The notes below the pieces were generated by a model. That model saw nothing but the letters and a program-made list of their open reading frames with translations. It had not been told where the DNA came from and made no database searches. Shown one piece after another: positions 44,480 through 56,096 of a stretch of 64,000 bases of DNA (the first letter of the stretch is position 1; the number at the start of each line of letters is the position of its first letter). The position numbers were made by a program, and so were the translations under genes. Where the stretch lies: NCBI GenBank assembly GCA_035079385.1, contig JAVHKY010000012.1, forward strand, positions 5,794,501 through 5,858,500, written 5' to 3'. This DNA comes from Aspidiotus rigidus. Taxonomy: Eukaryota > Arthropoda > Insecta > Hemiptera > Diaspididae.

Positions 44480-45200
44480 AGCAGCAAAATTGCTCAATAC
44501 GCGTAATGAGCAGCACTATTTTTCTGCCTATTACGAGTAATGGGCAGCAATCTAACTGCCCATTATACGCGTATTGAGCATCCTTATGAACCAATCCGAA
44601 TTGGTTCGGCTTGGTTCAGTGGGGACTGGAAGGGATATCGTCGGTGCGTCAAAGCAATCGATAAACATGCGTAAAGAATGACATAGTGTGCAATTCTGCG
44701 TGCCATGCAGGCCGAATAGACAGGTGGATTTTTTCTTGAAATGCATCTCTATTCTTAAAATATTTTGGCAACCATTGGTTAAAAAGGTAAAAACACTCGC
44801 TGAATCCGAATTTCATGGTTGCCAGTCGAATTTTGCCTCCTTATGGCCCAAATCCAAGATGGCAACCATGAAATTCGGATTCAGCGAGTGTTTACAGATG
44901 GTTGCCTAAATGTTTCAAGAAATAATGTTGGAACGAAAAAATTAGCCGTTTTCATGATTTGTCCACCAGTCTAGAAGTTGTGACAATCACAATAAATAAT
45001 AGAATAAGATTTTGAATTTAGGAAGTAATGCCGATCTCCTTGAGTGATAATAGAAAGTAATTTCCATTGTAAAGATTTTTTGAAGTATTCCAAGTAAAAT
45101 GAAAATACCATTATTTTACAATCAAATCAGCTTCACATTGGTCAATTCCACCTACTCATTACGCAACTTTGCCCAATACGTGTCATGAGCAGCACGTCTG
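44480..45200. repeat. Palindromic repeat with AATACGCGTAATGAGCAGC motifs
   Basis: TTGCTCAATACGCGTAATGA (44,490), its inverse TTATACGCGTATTGAGCA (44,563) and a diverged copy TTGCCCAATACGTGTCATGA (45,168). It encloses the 44.8 kb hairpin. Confidence 0.5.
44791..44893. repeat. Perfect 34-bp inverted repeat with 35-bp loop
   Basis: AAACACTCGCTGAATCCGAA and the next 14 bases pair exactly with 44,860-44,893. Weaker pairing extends outward (GGCAACCATTGG / GATGGTTGCC). Either a young foldback element or a hairpin transcript locus; there is no other support for the latter. Confidence 0.8.
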
Positions 45201-45239
45201 GTTATTTGAGCGTACAAAGGATGACGAACGGCTAATTTT

Positions 45240-45726
45240 TTCAAAAAAAAAAACATAGAACAAGTTTCCTGTTGAAATTTTGACCTCCGAGATACATATG
45301 ATAGTTGACTTGCCTTCCTATCATATAAAGAAAGAAACTAAATAAATAAATAAATAAGTAAATAAATAAATAAATAAATAAAGAGTAAATGAATGAATAA
45401 ATAAATAAAATAAATAATTGATGAATGAATAAATCCAAGTCCCCAGCTCAAGAGAAGAAGCAAAATTTTTACAAGTCCATTTTGGCCGGACGTCAAACAG
45501 AAAATTTTTCAAAAAAAACAACTATAGAACAGGTTTCCCGTTGAAATTTTGACCACCGTGATACATACGGTAGGGGGCTTGCCTTCTTGTCACATAGAAA
45601 CTAAATAAATAAAAAAGAAAGTTTTGTTTTTACGTGACAAACAGATATCAATTTAAATGAGAACGTCGACTTGTTATTGAATAAAGGTGGCAACAAAAGC
45701 AAACTGTCTCATTTAAAATAAATGAA

Positions 45727-45757
<31 letters not shown>

Positions 45758-46575
45758 AAAGAAAATAATTAAATAAATAGATAAGTAACTTAATTAATTA
45801 AATAAAAAATTAAGAAATAAGACGTAGATGGATAAATAAATTAAATGAATAAATAAATAAAATAAATGAATGAATAAATAAATTAAATAATTGATGAATA
45901 AATAAATCTAAGTCCGCTTCTTATCATTCACCTTCTATCATGAATAGCTCAAGAGAAGAGGCCAAATTTTTACAAGTCCATTTTGGCCGGACGTCAAATG
46001 GAAAATTTTTCAAAAAAAACAACTATAGAACAGGTTTCCCGTTAAAATTTTGACCACCGAGATACATACGGTAGGGGGCTTGCCTTCTTGTCACATAGAA
46101 ACTAAATAAATAAACGAAAAGAAAATAAATAAATAAGTAAGTAAATAAATAAATAAATAAATAAATAAATATTAATTAATAAGTGAATTAATTAAATAAA
46201 AAATTAATAAACAAGACGTAGATAGATAAATCAATTAATAAATTAAATAAATTAAATGAATGAATAAATAAATAAAATAAATGAATGAATAAATAAATAA
46301 AATAATTGATGAATAAATAAATCTAACTCCGCTTCTTATCATTCCCCTTCTATCATAAATAGCCCAAGAGAAGAAGTAAAATTTTTACAAGTCCGTTTTG
46401 GCCGGACGTCAAAAGGCACGTTTTCAAAAAAAAACCACAGAACAGATTTCCTGTTAAAATTTTTACCACCGAGGTACATATAATAGGGGACTTGCCTTCC
46501 TATCATATAACGAAAGAAAGAAACTAAATAAATAAAGTGAATAAATAAATTAATAAATTAATTATTCAAAATGAA

Positions 46576-46606
<31 letters not shown>

Positions 46607-46925
46607 GTAAATAAATAAATAGATAAATAAATGAATATTAATTAATTAATTAATTAATAAGTGAATTAATTAAATAAAAAATTAATAAACAAGACGTCGA
46701 TAGATAGATAAATAAATAAATTAATTAAATAAATTAAATGAATGAATAAAATAAATAAATAAAATAAATGAATGAACGAGTAAATGAGTGAATAAATAAA
46801 TTAAATAATTGATGAATAAATAAATCTCAGTCCGCTTCTTATCATTCCCCACCTATCATAAATAGCCCAAGAGAAGAAGTAAAATGTTTACAAGTCTATT
46901 TTGGCCGGACGTCGGACGTCAAATT
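45240..46925. repeat. AAAT-expanded satellite, four to five units of 415-503 bp
   Basis: The anchor ACAAGTCC.TTTTGGCCGGAC starts at 45,471, 45,972, 46,387 and 46,890. Each unit has AACAGGTTTCCCGTT, GATACATACGGTAGGGGGCT and a long (AAAT)n tract. The unit core resembles the ends of the 45-bp-repeat element. Confidence 0.75.
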
Positions 46926-47066
46926 ATTCATAAAAAATTAGAAGCCATTGCAAACGTTGCAATGGCAGCGGGGAACCCGCAATTCCTTAACTCGACCTCT
47001 CAGGTGGTGTGGAACTGAGTTGATAATCTTGTCATATAATTCAAATCGAAATTATCATTCTACATT

Positions 47067-47686
47067 CCCTCCTATCATATATAGCTCGAGAGTCGAAATT
47101 CTTCCAAGTCCCCCTTCTATCATATATAGCTCGGAAGTCACAATTCTTCCAAGTCCCCCTCCTATCATATATAGTTCGAGGCTCGAAATTCTTGTATGTT
47201 CCCCTCCTTTCATATATAGCTCGAGACTCGAAATTCTTCTAAGTCCCCCTCCTTTCATATATAGCTCGAGACTCGAAATTCTTCTAAGTCCCCCTCCTAT
47301 CATATACAGCTCGAGACTCGAAATTCTTCTAAGTCCCCCTCCTATCATATATAGCTCGAGACTCGAAATTCTTCCAAGTCCCCCTCCTTTCATATATAGC
47401 TCGAGACTCGAAATTCTTCCAAGTCCCCCTCCTATCATATATAGTTCGAGGCTCGAAATTCTTCTAAGTTCCCCTCCTTTCATATATAGCTCGAGACTCG
47501 AAATTCTTCTAAGTCCCCCTCCTTTCATATATAGCTCGAGACTCGAAATTCTTACAAGTCCCCCTCCTTTCATATATAGCTCGCGACTCGAAATTCTTCC
47601 AAGTCCCCCTCCTTTCATATATGGAAATTCTTCTAAGTCCCCCTCCTATCATATATAGCTCGAGACTCGAAATTCTTCCAAGTCCC
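47067..47686. repeat. 45-bp tandem array, about 14 units
   Basis: Near-identical units of TATCATATATAGCTCGAGAC then TCGAAATTCTTCCAAGTCCC. Because 45 is divisible by three and no unit frame contains a stop, both strands stay open (236 codons plus, 187 minus). The peptides are pure 15-residue repeats and are not evidence for a gene. Confidence 0.92.
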
Positions 47687-48116
47687 GTAACCTAACCTAA
47701 CCTGCGGACGCGGACGTTTTCTGAGGATGTAATTTCCTAACAAAATAGATAGCGGGTTCCCCGCTAAAAAAAAAAAAAGAAAACACAGAACAGGTTCCAT
47801 ATTAGAAGCGCGGGAGAAGGGTAACTTGGGTAAGTCGGCCTTTGCCCATCATTGAATCGAAAGTGGCCACATTAGACCATACAGTACATAGACCGCCGAT
47901 AGCCTATGTAAATGACGTTATCAGTTGTCGTAACATAGGAGGTTGGCTGTAAGTCGGAAAGGTTTGGTATGGGTGGTTCGGTGCATGCGACGTAAGGGGA
48001 TGTGAGCGATGCCACGCCTACTCATATTAACGCCATGAGATCTTACCGACTTACAGAGTCTCCTATATTCCGACAAGCTTCTTATCATTATTAGCGGTCT
48101 ATGGGCTATATGGTCG

Positions 48117-48290
48117 AAGGTCAAGGAGTGGTCTGAGGCCTTCCTCCATAGAGAAAATTCGTATTTTAAACGTACAACCCTCGAAAATATTGAAATTATT
48201 TGACATCTGAATAATAAAGACACCACCGTTTTAAATAGGTATATTCCTGACGAGGGTTTGATTGAATTAGTCTACGAGAATAATTAAATA
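48117..48290 (+). pseudogene. Third Penelope fragment: endonuclease C-terminus
   Basis: Reads WSEAFLHRENSYFKRTTLENI, a stop in place of the next codons, then HLNNKDTTVLNRYIPDEG and LIELVYENN. It closely parallels the C-terminus of the 40 kb copy (LLHKENSYRKR..HLNTDGITVLNSYIP). Broken by stops. Confidence 0.75.
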
Positions 48291-48349
48291 ATTCGTATTT
48301 CGATGACTCGCTGGTTCAATCATGATCTTCGTTTGATTTCCTATGTTAA

Positions 48350-48765
48350 TAGGGTACCTGTTCTATGGGAGGGTTTTTGTGCCGTCCGTTGAAAAACTTG
48401 AAAATATGTGGACTCTTGAACTATATATGATAAGAGAGGGACCCAGAAAAATTTCGACCTCCGAGTTACACCCGAAGGTCAGGGCTTAGAAAAATTTCCA
48501 CTCTCGAGCTATATATGATGGGAGGGGAACTTGGGAAAATTTTGACTGCCGACCCGTAATATAGGAGGTCCTATGATGTTTGAAGCATTGCATATCTGGC
48601 TCATTGATGGGACTAAACCAATTGGTGTACAAAGCATTGCATGTCCAATTACTCGAAGGAGCTATCCTAGCGCGGGTCATGTATATTTTTATTTTGCAAC
48701 CGTAGAACCGGTTCTGCGTTCCTTGTTTAACACCGTTAAGGAAGCCGTCGTTTTTTCTTTGGTGG
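48350..48765 (+). repeat. Degenerate copy of the 45-bp-repeat element
   Basis: Left end AATAGGGTACCTGTTCTATG; two or three units (GAGCTATATATGATGGGAGG); right side with a reversed end GTTCTGCGTTCCTTGTTTAA and AAGGAAGCCGTCGTTTTTT. Confidence 0.55.
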
Positions 48766-49109
48766 AGGGGTTAACGTTCACGCTTCGAAGATGTTTGTTT
48801 GACAGAAAACGCTCTGCAGCTGTGTTTCAAGTGGTTTTCATATTTCGCTACTCTTTTGAGTATATTACCTCCTCCCCCCTTTAAATACGTACAACCATAA
48901 AAATAAAATTCCATAACGTATCGATTCATCAGACATTCATTTTCTCCTATCAAGCCCTTTTTGCTTTTCGCAACAACTCGGAAATCAACGTTTTTCTTAT
49001 GTTAGATGTATAAATATCATCATCATACCTTTATTGAACGTTTTCACAGTTTTTGGTGCACCCTCCGCCCGTAGAAAGCAACAGTCTCCTGCAGTCTTGA
49101 CCATTCTAA

Positions 49110-49745
49110 CCGGTTACTGGACATTCTTTGGAAATTTTTCCCTTCAAAAAATTGCTAAAAGTAGCTATGAACGACATTACAACTTGTACCTCTCTTTCCC
49201 TTAAGCAACACCTTCTACAATATATATTTGCAGTCTTCAATCTTCAAACCCTCATGGAGCAACACGACTCCTTCAACAAACTTGGAAGGGCTTCAAGTCA
49301 CGACTTTTGCTCCTCTTGGGGCAAAACTGGTCCCTCAATCTTCAGGAAATACCGCCACTCACAAGTCCCTCTTCTTTCTCTACTTCTTCACAATCTTCCT
49401 TGAATTTTTCACATGAAAAATGTCTGAATGCCACCACTATTCTAAAATATCTACCCTGTCTTCGTTTATGATGTAACCGATAAAAGTCTCATCCTCTTCC
49501 CACTGGACTATGGCTCCTCGATCTACTACCTGTACAACAAGTCTACTCTTCAATTACTATAAACACTGTTCAATCAACAGCTTTAAGGAAGGCTGCAAGG
49601 ACATTCCGTACCTGCACTAATCTCAGCCTCTATGCTGAAGCAATCAAATCTTTATTTTCCTATGTCCTGAGTCTTATACCTGCCTCCTCTTCTTAACGTC
49701 TAAATACTCGGGAGATTGCTCTCTTAAAAAATTGAAATAGAATTT
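49110..49745 (+). pseudogene. LINE thumb-region fragment
   Basis: Pieces: EKCLNATTILKYL, LDYGSSIYYL, RTFRTC, LSLYAEAIKSLFSYVLSL. These match the block between RT and RNase H of I/Jockey-type LINEs, in several frames. It ends where the inverted copy of the nested element starts (49,782). Confidence 0.7.
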
Positions 49746-49781
49746 TAAAATCAAGAAACTTGGTCATATTGTAGTATTATT

Positions 49782-51078
49782 AAATTTTCTGGCATAGCCA
49801 AATAAATGAAAATCATGTTCCATGTCTTTTATATTTTATCAGTCATCATGAAATATTTCAGTCTAGGCTTCTACTAGGTCAAGTGTTCGTAAGATATTAT
49901 TCGTTTACCCCTTTACCTATCTTGGCGTCGTATAAGTCTTGTATGAGAAATATTTTGAGGTAATTGTGGGTGTTCTATATTTTGAGGTATCAACTTTCGG
50001 TGGGGCGAACGAGCGATCTCGCTGTTGTATTGGAATGGTATGAGACAATTCAAGTCTAGGGGACTTGGAAAAATTTCGACTATTCAGCCTTTATTTATTT
50101 AATTATTTAATTATTCAATTATTTAATTATTTAATTATATTAATTATTTAATTATTTATTTATTTAATTATTTATTTGATTATTTAATTATATTAATTAT
50201 TTAATTATTTATTTATTTAATTATTTAATTATTAATTGATTAATTAATTATTTATTATTATTACGCGGGGTGTACTCGCGAATTTCTGAATGATCCAAGG
50301 GGTAGAGATTTTCTAATTATTGATTATATTAATTATTTATTTATTTATTTATTTATTTAATTATTTAATTTTTTATTTATTTAATTTTTAATTAATTAAT
50401 TAATTAATTAATTAATTATTTATTATTATTACGCGGGTGTACTCGCGAATTTCTGAATCACCCACGGGGTAGAGATTTTCTAATTATTAATTATATTAAT
50501 TATCTAATTATTTAATTAATTATTTATTTATTTATTTAATTATTTGATTATTTAATTTTTAATTAATTAATTAATTAATTAATTATTTATTATTATTACG
50601 CGGGTGTACTCGCGAATTTCTGAATCACCCACGGGGTAGAGATTTTCTAATTATTAATTATATTAATTATTTAATCATTTATTTATTTAATTATTTAATT
50701 ATTTAATTATTTATTTATTTAATTATTTAATTAAATAATTTTTTAATTATTTAATTTTTAATTAATTAATTAATTAATTAATTAATTAATTATTTATTAT
50801 TATTACCCGGGTGTACTCGCGAATTTCTGAATCACCCACGGGGTAGAGATTTTCTAATTATTAATTATATTAATTATTTAATTATTTATTTATTTAATTA
50901 TTTAATTATTTATTTATTTAATTATTTATTTAAATATTTAATTATTTAATTTTTAATTAATTAATTAATTAATTATTTATTATTATTACGCGGGTGTACT
51001 CGCGAATTTCTGAATCACCCACGGGGTAGAGATTTTCTAATTATTAATTATATTAATTATTTATTTATTTATTTATTT

Positions 51079-51111
<33 letters not shown>

Positions 51112-51201
51112 TTATTAATTATTATTATTACGCGGGGTGTACTCGCGAGTTTCAAAATCGGGGTTTGGCGAGAGAAAAGACATGGAACATGTCAAAAATT
51201 G
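49782..51201. mobile_element. Inverted, expanded copy of the 8.3-9.5 kb element core
   Basis: Reverse complement of 8,665-9,429 from TCTGGCATAGCC to ACATGGAACATGTCAAAAAT. The CGCGGGTGTACTCGCG block appears six times (50,263; 50,431; 50,598; 50,805; 50,988; 51,130) against twice in the left copy, separated by 142-207 bp of TTAATTAAT-type sequence. The outer inverted ends of the left copy are missing. Confidence 0.78.
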
Positions 51202-52789
51202 ATGCGTTTGAGTTATATTTTCTCTACATTCCCCAATTTGCAATAGAATCCATCCAATAGAAATACCTGTAATATACGAAAATGATAATTATCAACAAAT
51301 AGAATGATATTAGGCTGTCTTCACCTCAAGTGGTGTACCCAAAACACGTAGGCGTTGAAGGCCAAAAAATTGGAGCAGAATGAAATCGAAGACTTTTCTT
51401 CTTTCATTTTTTTGTATGTTTTTCATTATTATTATTCGTTTTTTTTTTTCACTCTGTTCATGCGATCATTTTGCTCACGTACTTCGTCCATGTCGATAAG
51501 AGACACATGATGCATTGAAAGAACAAAATGATACTCAATTGAGCTAACAGAGTGATTGTGATTACTAAAGCGTGTCAAGAAGTTCGCACACGTTCATTGG
51601 AAGTCGAATATTTAGGTTTTGACATCCGGTGACTATTACGTGTTGTTTAGACCTATAGTCGAATTGTTGCCGTCATTTCCGTGCAATTTTAACGAGTAGC
51701 ACGCGATTTTTGGCCGGGAAAGGGAGCGGACCTATATACAAAATTCCTGAAAATAATTTAGGCTGATTTAACAGTAGAAATTCATTCACCAATTTTTAAG
51801 TTGAGTTTTCCACGAAAATTCCTCTCAATATTCTTCGAGTTATTAGGGAAGCTATAGTGATTCACACAACATGCACGTTGAAAGAATATTTATAAGGAAT
51901 AAACTAAACATCACAATGTTGACTGTTTCACCAGAACTCGATTACAAGGTTATTTAAGTCATCTCGTAGTAGTCGAACTTTTTCAACCGAAATTGTGTTT
52001 TATAGGAGATTCTTTAAAGGCAATTTGTGACAACATTTTCAGAATTCATAACCACCACTATTATCGGTTTGGAATATCTACAGATTAACCTCGTGACGTC
52101 ATCAACCTTGGACCGCTCGCGGACAAAAATTTCCTGAAAGTACCCTCAGAAAAGGGACAGCGGGTTCCCCGCTAGAGAAAATTGTGCCAGTTTGTACCCA
52201 TTCTATGTGGTCACTTTCAGAATCCGTACACCAACTCCATCTTCTGTGTAGCTTATTAAATTTTGGAACCAGTGTCTACCACAATGAGGTATTCACCTGA
52301 TAATGGCCTCAAGTCGTGGAATATAATTTGTGCCTTGTCTTTCCCGAGGTTTCCTGATGTGACCTATGCCTAATTTCAAGTACATCATTACAAAAAAAAT
52401 TTTACGAGGAACATTTCTTGTTTGAAATATTTTCTCCTAGGATTTCAACTTATCGAGATATTTGCGAAAAAACGATTTCGGAGCGCTATAATGAGCCACA
52501 GAAAAGTGAGCACAGCTACTAGGGGGAGGGGGTGACTTCTAATATGTTGTTTCGGATACGTAGCCGGACAGTTTTTATCATAATTCGCTTTTGGCCTCCA
52601 GAATGTTTCTATTTGTAATTTATCGTTCGTACTAATTCACGTAAATATTATTTAATTATTTTTATTTTTTTAATAGGGAACGTTTTTTATCAGGGGTTCG
52701 GAAAAAACGCCCTTCGGCCGGTAAAGCTCGGGCTGTAAAATGTAGAAGTCCATCTCCCATCATATATAGCTCGGTGGTCGGTGCATGTA
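51202..52789. other. No gene recognised
   Basis: Contains one CTCGTGACGTCATCAACC site (52,091), a palindrome AGCGGGTTCCCCGCT (52,159; also at 47,751, with a variant at 25,026), and a degenerate end AATAGGGAACGTTTTTTATC at 52,673. Confidence 0.4.
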
Positions 52790-53735
52790 GCCTGAAAGAT
52801 AGCCCCTTCCAGTAACTAAATAAGCAAAGCATCATACACCAATTGATTTATCCCCTTCAATGAGCCAGATATGCAATGTTTCAAACACCACAAGACTCAA
52901 AACATCCTTGTAAGGTATTTCAAGTCCCCTGCATATCGTATTACATATGGCTCGGAGATTCTATAGCAGGACCGTATTGAGGTGGGGGTTGGGGCCCCCC
53001 ACCACCGCTGGCCCCCTAGCAAAATTCTCTTAATCCGGCGCTGCTATAGTCTGAAGTATAAACCCTACAAGTAACTAGATTGGCTTAGCCCCTTCATTGA
53101 GCCAGATATGCAACGCTTCAAACACCAAACTAGGAACGTCCTTCTAAGGTATATTTCATACAACAATTGGCTTAGCCCCTTCAGTGAGCCAGATATGCAA
53201 CTCTTCAAACATCACAAGACTCAAAACATCCTTGTAAGGTATTTCAAGTCCCCTGCATATCGTATTACATATGGCTCAGGGATTGGTGTATACCTATAGC
53301 AGGGCCATATTGAGGTGGGGACCAGGGGGGCTATGGCCCTCTTTTGGGGCCCCCACCACCGTTGGCCCCCTAGCAAAATTCTCTTAAACCGGCGCTGCTA
53401 TAGTCTGAAATATAAACCCTTCAAGTAACTAGATTGGCTTAGCCCCTTCATTGACCCAGATATGCACCGCTTCAAACACCATAAGACTCAGAACGTCCTT
53501 CTAAGGTATTCTACGTCCCCCTTGTATCATATTATATGTAGGTATAGCTTGGAGATTGACGCATATAGACTGAAATATAGCCCCTTCAAGTGATTAGATA
53601 CACAATATTTCATACAACAATTGGCTTAGCCCCTTCAGTGAGCCAGATATGCAACTCTTCAAACACCATAAGACTCGGAACATCTTTCTGAAGTATTCCA
53701 AGTCCCCCTTGTACCATATTTTATGTAGGCCTATA
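52790..53735. repeat. Composite satellite with GAGCCAGATATGCAA anchors
   Basis: Degenerate tandem units anchored at 52,862, 53,099, 53,196, 53,455 and 53,640 share CTTCAAACACCA.AAGACTC, TATTTCAAGTCCCC and, in two units, a GCCCCC-rich block with CCGGCGCTGCTATAG. One more unit lies at 54,280-54,420, beyond the small foldback element. Confidence 0.65.
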
Positions 53736-53741
53736 GCTTGG

Positions 53742-54269
53742 GAGGCCAAAAGATGTTACCGTTAAATAAGAGTTTGCCACAAATCCACTCCAGTGCGAAA
53801 ACGCAAAACGTTAGATGTGCACTTGAATCTACAAAAGTATCTTAACTTTATCTTCAATTTACTCCCCTACCCAACTTTCTACGACTTTTCTGAGCCGAGT
53901 TATGGACCAAAATGTGCCACAAATTGACCAATTTGCTAAGATTTCCAAAATAAGAAATTAAAAAGTCCTTCACTTTCAAGCTTCATAGGGTATTTTTTTC
54001 GGAATCTGCGTCAAATTTCACTTTCAAATCAAGTAGTTTAAACAATTTTTAATTTTTGGAATTTTGGCAGATTGGTTGATTTTGGCACGTTTTGATCCAT
54101 AACTCAACTCAAAATTGTCGTAGAATGTTGGGTAGAGGCGCAAATTGAGGATAAAATTGAGATACAAATTTTGTAGATTTGAAGTATACATTTACAATTT
54201 TGCTTTTATGCATTAGAGGGAATTTAGCGTAAACTTTCATTTAATTGGTAACATCTTTTGCCCTCACAC
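53742..54269. mobile_element. Short foldback relative of the 27-29 kb element
   Basis: Left arm starts GGCCAAAAGATGTTACC and right arm ends GGTAACATCTTTTGCC. Both match the arms of the larger element, including the GTTATGGACCAAAATGTGCC / GGCACGTTTTGATCCATAAC pair. The centre is only about 100 bp and lacks the internal unit array. It sits inside the 52.8-54.4 kb satellite region. Confidence 0.7.
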
Positions 54270-54420
54270 AATAAATAGACTGAAAGATAGCTCCTTCAAC
54301 TAAATAGATATGCAATGCTTCATACACTAATTCACTTGGCGCCTTCAATGAATCAGATATGCAAAGCTTCAAACACCATGAGATTCAGAACGCCCTTCTA
54401 AGGTACTCCATAAACTCGAA

Positions 54421-55965
54421 GTGCCCTTTCTATCAGATATAGGAGAGCTCGGAGGTCGAGAGTCCCCCTCATATCATCTCCTAGCTCGGATAGCTTGGAG
54501 GTTGACATTTTTTCAAGTTTCTCAACTTGGAAGTCGTCCATAATAGCTTGAGGGTTGAAATCTGTCCGGCCGACAACCTTATTTCTATGTACCCTTCCTA
54601 TCATGTATATAGCTCAGAAGTCGAAATTTTTTTCAAATCCCACGTGCCCCATAAAACGATTTCCCTACCACCCCCCCGTTCACTTAGTTAAAGAATCCGT
54701 GAGTTTTTTCAATGAGCTATCATTAGCTCGGGAAGGAATATTGGTATTAAATAGATTTGTAGTAGTGAGCAAATCGGAGGAAGTTTTAAGTGTTAGTGAT
54801 GACCTAGCACACAAATCTTTCTTTCATTACCATGAAAACATATTTTTCGTCTTAAGAAACTCAATGTTTATTATTCGGATAGGAAAAACTTGAAAATAAG
54901 TAGGTTTCCTCGTCTCTTTGTCCGGTTGGTTGATGATTTCTTATTTTATTTTCTCTAGTAGTGCTTTAGTTTTTTAATCTGAATCCAGTAATGAGTTCAG
55001 AACCTATTTCACCCAAAAAGTGACGCCCCGTTTTCTAGAACAGCATTTTGGAAGTTGAACTTCAGGCCGTACATGGATGCGAATACTTCAAAATTTTTCT
55101 ATGTTTTTTTATTTTCAGAAAATCTGACGTCATACTTGGTGACGCCTTGACCTACGTTAGGGACTTGGAAAAATCGTAGAGAAGACGAGCTCAACTTGGA
55201 GAAGGAGAGAGAGGTTGTGACTTTATAGGATCACCTTATCCCGGGGACTTAGAAACAGTTCAATCAAAGAATGCTGATCTTAGGAGGAGTTTATGAAATC
55301 AAATCTCAGAACTTTTGTGGGGCATTTTTGAGCAAAGTTTATTTCCTTCATTAGCGATGATCTGGTGACACTACATATAAATCGTATCAGAAAATCGACG
55401 AAAAAAAAAACTTCTCCTATAGTCAATGTAGAATGACGAACTTAATAAACCAGGCACGGCGATGAGTCACTTTAAACAATGTTTTCCAGTCAAGAGCCAT
55501 GATTTTGTCACACACACGTATCAATATTATATCACACCGTATTTATTTCGGATTGGAATTCAAAACAGAAATTAGGAGCGTTTCACGACCTCCCTCACTC
55601 TCTGTCACCTTTGATAAAATCTTTGCACCGAGCCTCAGTACGAGAGGGACCACACGAGAATTTATTGAATAGAACCACCGGCTATAGATATTCGCACCAT
55701 ATTAGATTAAAGTCGACGAGCACACAATCTGATATGATAATTCCGCAACTTGAGGAAGCGCGTGCTGTTGCGCTGAATACTAAATCGCAGCGATTGAAGA
55801 TCATTTGGCCATTCGTGATTCATTATCATTCTTGTTTTTATATATATTTTTTTAGGTCACACGCATATCCATCCGGTAGTTCATTCTAAGTACAGTATTC
55901 TAGGTCTAATCCTATACAAGTGTGTAATCGATATCCATCTGATACTGTATATTCTCCGATCATAC
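54421..55965. other. Degenerate 45-bp-type units, then unassigned DNA
   Basis: 54,430-54,665 has diverged TATCAT..AGCTCGGAGGTCG units and a reversed end CCCATAAAACGATTTCCCTA. The rest shows no gene. Confidence 0.4.
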
Positions 55966-56096
55966 CTACGAGCTCATTTTTATTCTTCACACTCCGGTAA
56001 TAAGGAATAATCCGGTAAAACATTTGCGCGATCAACGGTTCATTTTCCACCTTCGCGATAGCATGCGGATAACATCGCGAAACCATTAAGTAAGAC
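55966..56096 (-). CDS. Candidate orphan exon
   Basis: 131 nt between a plausible acceptor (GTTATTAG) and donor (TAG|GTATGA), open for 43 codons (MVSRCYPHAIAKVENEPLIA and on) with GC-containing codons unlike the AT-rich surroundings. It begins with one split base and ends with one. No family recognised. It could be an exon of the gene starting at 60,354, but the phase does not follow directly from that exon, so another exon would be needed between. Confidence 0.28.

Noticed and set aside
45241..45521. Multi-pass hydrophobic protein on the minus strand (FIYLFIYLFIYLF)
   Set aside because: It is the AAAT microsatellite read in reverse.
46948..47658. 236-codon plus-strand frame and 187-codon minus-strand frame
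   Set aside because: Pure translation of the 45-bp tandem unit in both directions; the unit length is a multiple of three and no unit has a stop.
47687..47705. Interstitial telomere repeat (CCTAACCTAACCT)
   Set aside because: Only two and a half CCTAA units, and similar CCTAAC words occur elsewhere by chance (24.93 kb); too short for a telomeric tract.
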